NCBI GenBank assembly: GCA_018136815.1
Contig: CM030931.1
Span: forward strand, 4,160,148 to 4,224,147
Origin: Isochrysis galbana
Lineage: Eukaryota; Haptophyta; Isochrysidales; Isochrysidaceae
DNA length: 64,000 bases
Direction: 5' to 3'
A model generated the notes under the pieces. That model was given only the letters and a program-made list of their open reading frames with translations. It made no database searches and was not told the origin of the DNA. Positions 58,830-64,000 of this stretch are shown piece after piece. The translations under genes were made by a program, and so were the position numbers. Every line of letters starts with the position of its first letter. Within the stretch, counting starts at the first letter, position 1.

Positions 58830-59010
58830 AGATGCCGAACGGCAGTGGTCCAGGACCACCGGCATCCACTGAGATGCCATCGCCCCCGCGATGCCCACGT
58901 AAGTGCGGCTCCGGAGAGCGCCGCGATGAGTGAGGGGTCATGGGAAGGTTAGCCATCACGGCCTCTCGGCCCGGAACAATGCACGTTGGTTGGAGCGGAG
59001 GGAGGCTCGA
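58830..59010 (-). pseudogene. Fragment of the retroelement methyltransferase C-terminus
   Basis: On the minus strand the frame reads ALRSRTYVGIAGAMASQWMP, matching the C-terminal part of the 45896-46839 methyltransferase (ALRSRTYVGIAGAMAAQWMP). Both ends dissolve into unrelated sequence. Confidence 0.7.
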
Positions 59011-60405
59011 GGACCTTTCTCGTTCTCGTTTCGCATTCTTAACACCCAACCACCAACCACTACACCAACACCCCCGCTCGCCCTTGCTCACTCTCGCTAT
59101 CAAAGCTAATCAAATGTCTGCTCCGACGCGTCGCGCTCGCCCTGCGCCTAAGCTTGTCCCCCCGCCTCCAGCAGCACCCCTGCAGGTAGTTGAGCCCGTC
59201 TTCCCACTTCCCACCCGGGCCTGCTCAATCAAGCCGCGCCCCTCGCCGTAAACCCTTTATTTTCTCGTCTTGATCGCCAGTTGGTTGTGTGGCAACTTCC
59301 AACTCGTCAACATCTAGTGTTGATGGGGGAAAGGTGATGCCAAATGGAGGCAAACGATCTTCTCGCCTATTTGCATTTGTTTGTTCGCTTCATAATGCGT
59401 CGGAAGTACCTTGATGCTAGCCATTTAGTTGATTGAAATGCATGAGACGCAAGATAGGTGGGGGCTGGGGTCTTTTTCTCATCACGCAAGGTACAAAGAT
59501 CGGGCACGAGACAAAGCACACAGGAGCATTACACATTACGAATGCCGCCCATGACGAGCACGAGACAAGGGCACGGGAAGGATACACATTACGAATGCGG
59601 CCCATGACGCCGTGATCGAAGCAGTGACATGACACCTGACGTTGCCGATCCACGGACAAGGACGTGCAACATGCACTTGGGCGAGACCATTCTACAAGTG
59701 GAGCTCTCAGTTGTCTCGCCCTTGGTTCCAACAGCTAAGCCACAATAACATGCCTCACCACAGCAGCAATTCAGCTTGCGTGAGTTTTGGCATGACGCGA
59801 CACAACAGCGTCGACACGAAACCCTAATGTCATTGAGAAGAAACGAAGTCACCGCACAACGGCCATGGGAATAGCCTCGAAGCATGCATGCCGACATCGA
59901 CTGGCACGCTTTTGCTCAGTGCAAAAAATCGGGATGCATTCAAGGTCACAGAAAGATTGCGCAGGTTGAAATTTCCTTTCGCACCAAGGAAGTACAAGGG
60001 ACTCAAGCTGCGCGTCGAGCTCCCAGAACCAAGCTGGCCCGTGGCGCCACAGCGCTTGCGTCCCCTGAGGATGTGACTTTCGCGTTCTGGGCAGCGCGAT
60101 ACACCTCAGTGGACGAGTTGGAGAAACCATACACAATGTTGTTAAGTATAAGTCGGCGCTCTGGCGATGTCAGAAACCTCCGGCACCAGAGTGATGATTC
60201 TTGGGTTTTAGAAGCCTCACGAGCGGGTGGACGCAAGTTCTCGTGATCGCCCAGCGGCGTCATCTGCTTGATTGCGCTGTGCCGCCTCAAGCAGTTGATG
60301 GGGAAGGAGAGACGACTCGTCTGTTTGCGTACGCTGAGCCGCTTCGAGTAGATGCTGTCAAGGGAGAGAGGTCAATGTCAGCACACAACAGCTGTGTATG
60401 AAGTT
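59011..60405. other. Gene-free stretch downstream of the HSF gene
   Basis: No supported gene. A 19-bp block (ACACATTACGAATGC) with CGCCCATGACG occurs twice (59533, 59590). The frame at 59884-60246 has no recognisable domain. The part nearest 60405 is probably the 3' UTR of the HSF gene. Confidence 0.4.
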
Positions 60406-61551
60406 CTATGCCACGCAGCTCTGCAGAATGCGTGTGAAAGTATGGCAATTGACGTATCGCACCTGCAGACCGGCAACTTCGCCGGGCTTTTGCATGCCAT
60501 GGAGTCCCATCAATGAGGCTGCGTTCATCCCAGACAAGCCGCCAAGACCCAATGAAGAGCCCAGCCCGCCAAGGTTGGCCATGCCTCCACCGAGACCACC
60601 AATCGGGCCTGCCTGCCCACCAAAATGCTTGAAAAGGTCATCACGCCGGTTTAGCAAGTCCATTGAAGCCGCCCCTCCACCAGGCATCATTCCAAGACCA
60701 GATGGCGCCCGCAGGTACGGAGCAGCAGCAGGGGGATGCATCCCGTGAGGGGTACGCTGCTGTGGCGTTATCATCGGAGGCTGCACCATCGGATTCGTCG
60801 ACGGCGCAGAGCTCTGAAGTATCTGCATCAGCAGATTGACTTTGTGCTCCATCTGTGAGTTATAGTCGCGAATCTCTGCCTGTAGCGACCCTAGTCTGTT
60901 CTTGAGCTCCCCAACGCGATTCTTGATTGAATCCATGTCGGGTGCTCCAGCAGCGCCACCCTTGCTCGCTCCTGCTTCATTCATCATGCCCTCATGGGCG
61001 CCGCGAGCATGAGGCTTTGGCTGATGGCAACGTTTGATCTGCATGAGCAGAGCTGGCTGATCGCGTTTGAACTTCTCATGGAAGAACTCTAGATGCTCAT
61101 CGGTCGACGAGATATTTGTTCGCTTCCTGAATCCATACGTGTTGAGCTGTCGGACGAAGGAGCGAATGTTGTTGTGCTTGAAGTAGGTCGGGAGTATGTC
61201 GCGTGCGAATGAATCTGGGTCAGAGATAACGAACGAGTCCCCCCTGGCAGTCCAGGTGATACACCGGTCTGTCGCTGTCGCAGACACGATCTGGAAGAGC
61301 TTCATCAGGAAGGGGGCCATGTTCGACGAGGCGATGGAGTCGAGGCCGCCCCCGCCTAAGATCCCCACATCAACACCCATCTCACCCACGGCCAGGGACG
61401 TGCTCGGTGCCGCCTCTGGTGCTGGCGCGTCTGCGTGGTCCTGCTCAGGCGCGGAGGCCATAGCGCCAGCGCTCATCAAGAGCCCAGTTGGTGACCGGAG
61501 GAAACGCTGCCAAAGGAAGCTTGAGGAAGGCTGAGCAGGTCGAGATCCCAT
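60406..61551 (-). CDS. Heat-shock transcription factor (HSF)
   Basis: From the ATG at 61551 the protein has 381 aa. Residues about 77-175 are the HSF winged-helix DNA-binding domain (MAPFLMKLFQIVS, ITWTARGDSFVI, YFKHNNIRSFVRQLNTYGFRK, HLEFFHEKFKRDQP), with the recognition helix intact. Residues about 205-248 (MDSIKNRVGELKNRLGSLQA, EIRDYNSQMEHKVNLLMQIL) are a heptad-repeat trimerisation region. The C-terminus is Gly/Met/Pro-rich, a possible activation domain. HSFs bind nGAAn repeats and drive chaperone genes. Near the 3' end GTGCGATACG...TTCTGCAG (42 bp) could be a very small intron; it is a multiple of three, so the frame survives either way. A later Met (about 61476) is an alternative start. 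Confidence 0.9.
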   Translation of the reverse strand: MGSRPAQPSSSFLWQRFLRSPTGLLMSAGAMASAPEQDHADAPAPEAAPSTSLAVGEMGVDVGILGGGGLDSIASSNMAPFLMKLFQIVSATATDRCITWTARGDSFVISDPDSFARDILPTYFKHNNIRSFVRQLNTYGFRKRTNISSTDEHLEFFHEKFKRDQPALLMQIKRCHQPKPHARGAHEGMMNEAGASKGGAAGAPDMDSIKNRVGELKNRLGSLQAEIRDYNSQMEHKVNLLMQILQSSAPSTNPMVQPPMITPQQRTPHGMHPPAAAPYLRAPSGLGMMPGGGAASMDLLNRRDDLFKHFGGQAGPIGGLGGGMANLGGLGSSLGLGGLSGMNAASLMGLHGMQKPGEVAGLQVRYVNCHTFTRILQSCVA

Positions 61552-63182
61552 CAGACCGGAGGAGGGGCTCGCGCGGGGGGCCGACACGAGGTGGTTCTCC
61601 CCCCGCGCGATTGTTGGCGTCTAGACGAGCGGTCCCGGGGAGGACTGATGAAATCCCTCGATCTCGGAGAATCCCTCCCAAGGCTGATGTTCATCTGATT
61701 GGCTGTGCGCAAGCTCGCGCTTACGAAAGATCTGGCACGGGTACTTTGATATCTCACAGGCAGTTCGTCGTCCACGCAGGGGGAGCTCACGTCGTTGCCT
61801 GGCTGCTTCGTCTTGGAGCGAATCCCCCCCCCCCCCTCCCCCCCCCCCCCCCCCCGCGCGGGCGGGCTCCAAACTTCTCTACTCTACGACAGTACTCACT
61901 GGGGCTCGAGTCTCAATCTAGAGAAGAGAATCTAGCCCTCTGAAGACTACGACGCAACCAGATTTTGTTGTACCCCGCGATGACTCCGGCTGTGAAATCG
62001 TTGGTCGGAGCCCACACAACCACAACGAGCCAACGAGTGAAAACGACAAGGGACTTAGAACTTTGTGTGGACGAGTAGGAGTAGACCGCGTACACCGTAA
62101 ATAAAACAAGGCACAACGTACAACGTACAACCACCCACCACCCACCACCCATCCTTCTGCCGTCTCCCAATAGCAAAAATCTTGAAGAATCTATGCTCTA
62201 CATTAAGGGTGCACCATTAAGAAACCACCCCATTAAGGAAAGTATAGAGTATAGAAGCAAATTGCAAATTGGCCGTCCACGAGCTAAGAAAGCTCTATGG
62301 CGCAAGAGCGTCCCCGCCATAGATACGAAACTGGTTCGTAAGAAAATCCCTATGCGGTTGGTCCTGTCAGGTGTCAAGTATTACTGTTTGCGGCTGCGTT
62401 TACGTTCACATTGCGTTCGGGGCTCGCGCGCTGCGCGCGCCAAGGTTGAATATATGACAGTAGGAGTAGCAGCCCACAATCTCATGCTTATATATAGTAG
62501 TACATATACATTCAAGCTCTAGATGTACTACCCAATAAGATGAGGTGTATACCTGCATTACTGAAGCAGGAAGATGGGTGTTGGTGTTGCATGAGAACGT
62601 CCCTCTCCAACGAGACCCGGGGGGTGAAAAAAAACTTCTTAACATTCTGCTCACCGCGCGCGCGACCCTGTGACATTTTCCTGATAGCCGCGCCCGCATC
62701 CCTTATCACTCCCTCTCACTCGCCTTGCGGCTCGTCCCTCGTCCCCTCGTGCTCTACCTAGGGGCTCAGTGCTCGGGGTTTCCAGTTCCAGTGGCAGGCG
62801 GCGTGCACCGATCCCCGATGGTCCGATGGTCGCCGACTCCTCGGCCTTCCCTCGCGTCATCGGACGGTCGGTTTCTCTTGAGTGAGGTTCTCGCGGATGT
62901 TGTCGCGTAAAGTAATATGGGATATGGGATATGGGGCTGTGTTGTGCACTAGGCCTGCTACGATGTTAGGTCGTGGAGGGTGCGGGGTGCGGGGTGCGGC
63001 GTTCGGTTGTCGAACACGCGATGACTACAGGCTCACTCATAGGCAGAGGGCCGTTCGATCGAGCCGGCAGCTGACGCGGCCGTGGAAGGGTCGTTGATTG
63101 TTGTTGGCGGGAAGATGTCTGACAGATCATAGTAAATAGTAAGAGTCGGGTCTGAGGGTGTCTGCCATCGAGCGCTACGAGC
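61552..63182. other. Gene-free stretch with C tracts
   Basis: The HSF leader region is followed by C runs at 61827-61854. GGGTGCACCATTAAG lies at 62206-62220. GC palindrome TCGCGCGCTGCGCGCGC is near 62422. I find no supported gene. Confidence 0.45.
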
Positions 63183-63760
63183 GGCCATGCCTGACGAGCC
63201 AGGTGTCCGAGTGCTACCCGGGGGAGGGGGCTCTGCCCCCTCCCCTCGATATTTGTCCTCCCCCCAGTGCACGCACCGACCCCGCGCACCCCAGCACGTC
63301 CTCTCCTCGAGTCCACGCTGGGGGAAAACCCCTTTCTTTCGGGTAAAAACAACGCAAGGGGCAAGGGGCCCTTGCCCCTTCAAGGGGGGGGGGCACTCGT
63401 GAATGAGAGCCCAGAAGCGCTAATCTCTCTCGCCGAGGCGAGTGGCCGCGGCGAGCCGCGGCCCTTCCCTTCTGGCTCTGGCGCCCCCGTCTTCTCTTAC
63501 CCAAACGGGGCGAGAAGACACGTAAACGCCGGAGGGGAGAGCTGCCACTCCCCCCTCCCCTCCCTCTTCCCTCTTCCTCTTCCTCCTCTCTTCCCTGCGG
63601 CTCTGGCCCATGGCGCGCGCCTGCGGCCCCTCTTCAGGTCCCCAGGAGGCCTGCAGGGGCCTGGGAGCACAGCTCAGGGGGCAGGTGAGGCTGGGGCATG
63701 GCCCTGGCCCCTCCTGCCTCTCCCTCGCTGGCTCTCGAGCCCCTGCCGGTCGACAGGAGC
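63183..63760 (+). repeat. R1 repeat copy with the uninterrupted (empty) target site
   Basis: This copy runs continuously through the point where the copy at 30753-36120 is split by the LTR retrotransposon: GCGAGCCGCGGCCCTTCCCT at about 63456-63475 equals the pre-insertion sequence. It ends with the CAGCTCAGGGGGCAGGTGAGG...TCTCCCTCGCTGGC block. DNA beyond 63760 contains TTTCGCGCGAAATTTCGCG palindromes and G runs, with no gene. Confidence 0.88.
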
Positions 63761-64000
63761 TAGGGACGGGTACAGATTTCGGAATTTTTTTTCAAAATTT
63801 GGGGCCCTTATGCCGCGCGCCATTTCGCGCGAAATTTCGCGAAATTTAGGTGGTAAAAGGGAGCCACAAGGGGGCTATACGCTATACCGGAGGGGGGCGG
63901 GAAAATAAAGGGGACCGGGGACGGGGGGGGCGGCAAGGAAGGGGGGCGCGCGCGGGAGCGCGCGCTCGGCATGGTCTCGCCCCGCCGCTCCCGGGAGCCG

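Noticed and set aside
59884-60246. 120-codon open frame downstream of HSF
   Set aside because: No domain, no CT-rich leader, and it lies in the probable 3' flank of the HSF gene.
1-64000. tRNA, rRNA, snRNA genes and CRISPR arrays
   Set aside because: I scanned for T-loop/B-box-like GGTTCGA-type patterns, rRNA-like conserved blocks and regularly spaced repeats with unique spacers. The only TTCGA matches are inside coding genes, and the regular arrays are minisatellites or palindromes without spacer variety.

Overview
This window is nuclear DNA of a eukaryote, most likely a unicellular alga with a secondary (complex) plastid. The evidence is a triose-phosphate/phosphate translocator with a signal-peptide-like leader, short GT-AG introns (94-208 bp), CT-rich 5' leaders, and only eukaryotic families: HSF, ANP32, TKL kinase, SLC25 carrier, peptide:N-glycanase, an IRE1/RNase L-like protein, gypsy and LINE retroelements. 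A haptophyte-like alga is my leading guess, because the leader lacks the Phe at +1 typical of diatoms and cryptophytes. I cannot prove the lineage from sequence alone. Base composition is GC-rich with many long G or C runs.

Genes, left to right: plastid sugar-phosphate translocator (779-2026, -); HDHD5/CECR5-type HAD hydrolase (3982-5136, -); four-exon GH6 cellobiohydrolase-like protein with a C-terminal membrane anchor (10825-13101, +); three-exon ANP32-like LRR/acidic protein (15606-16612, +); TKL kinase (19071-21176, -); peptide:N-glycanase with extra ubiquitin-like, XPC-binding-like and jacalin-like domains (23252-25387, -); PLAT-domain protein ending in a CaaX box (29571-30392, +); WD40 protein (37270-38719, -); FAM210/DUF1279-like exon (42963-43418, +); mitochondrial SLC25 carrier (49303-50250, -); ankyrin-pseudokinase-KEN protein with RNase L-like architecture (50912-54463, +); two unrecognised proteins (56007-56867, +; 57240-58757, -); heat-shock factor (60406-61551, -).

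Between them lies a dense layer of mobile DNA. It includes a hAT-like element carrying a promoter and gene start (6116-7006), a family of elements with GGGCGGTCAAAC ends and 8-9 bp target duplications (8479-10529, 25574-26583, single ends at 7508 and 21752), an LTR retrotransposon with target duplication GGCCC (31005-35486) whose empty site survives in a second repeat copy near 63.47 kb, gypsy, LINE and IS5-like fragments, a gag-like plus DNA methyltransferase-like element (45.9-47.5 kb), and a 2.2-kb long-inverted-repeat element flanked by an unusual identical 165-bp direct duplication (39269-41514).

No operon logic applies. The main functional theme is proteostasis: a glycoprotein-ERAD enzyme, an IRE1/RNase L-like protein and an HSF share the window. 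The first two share a nearly identical upstream element of about 35 bp in the same orientation, which suggests but does not prove co-regulation.
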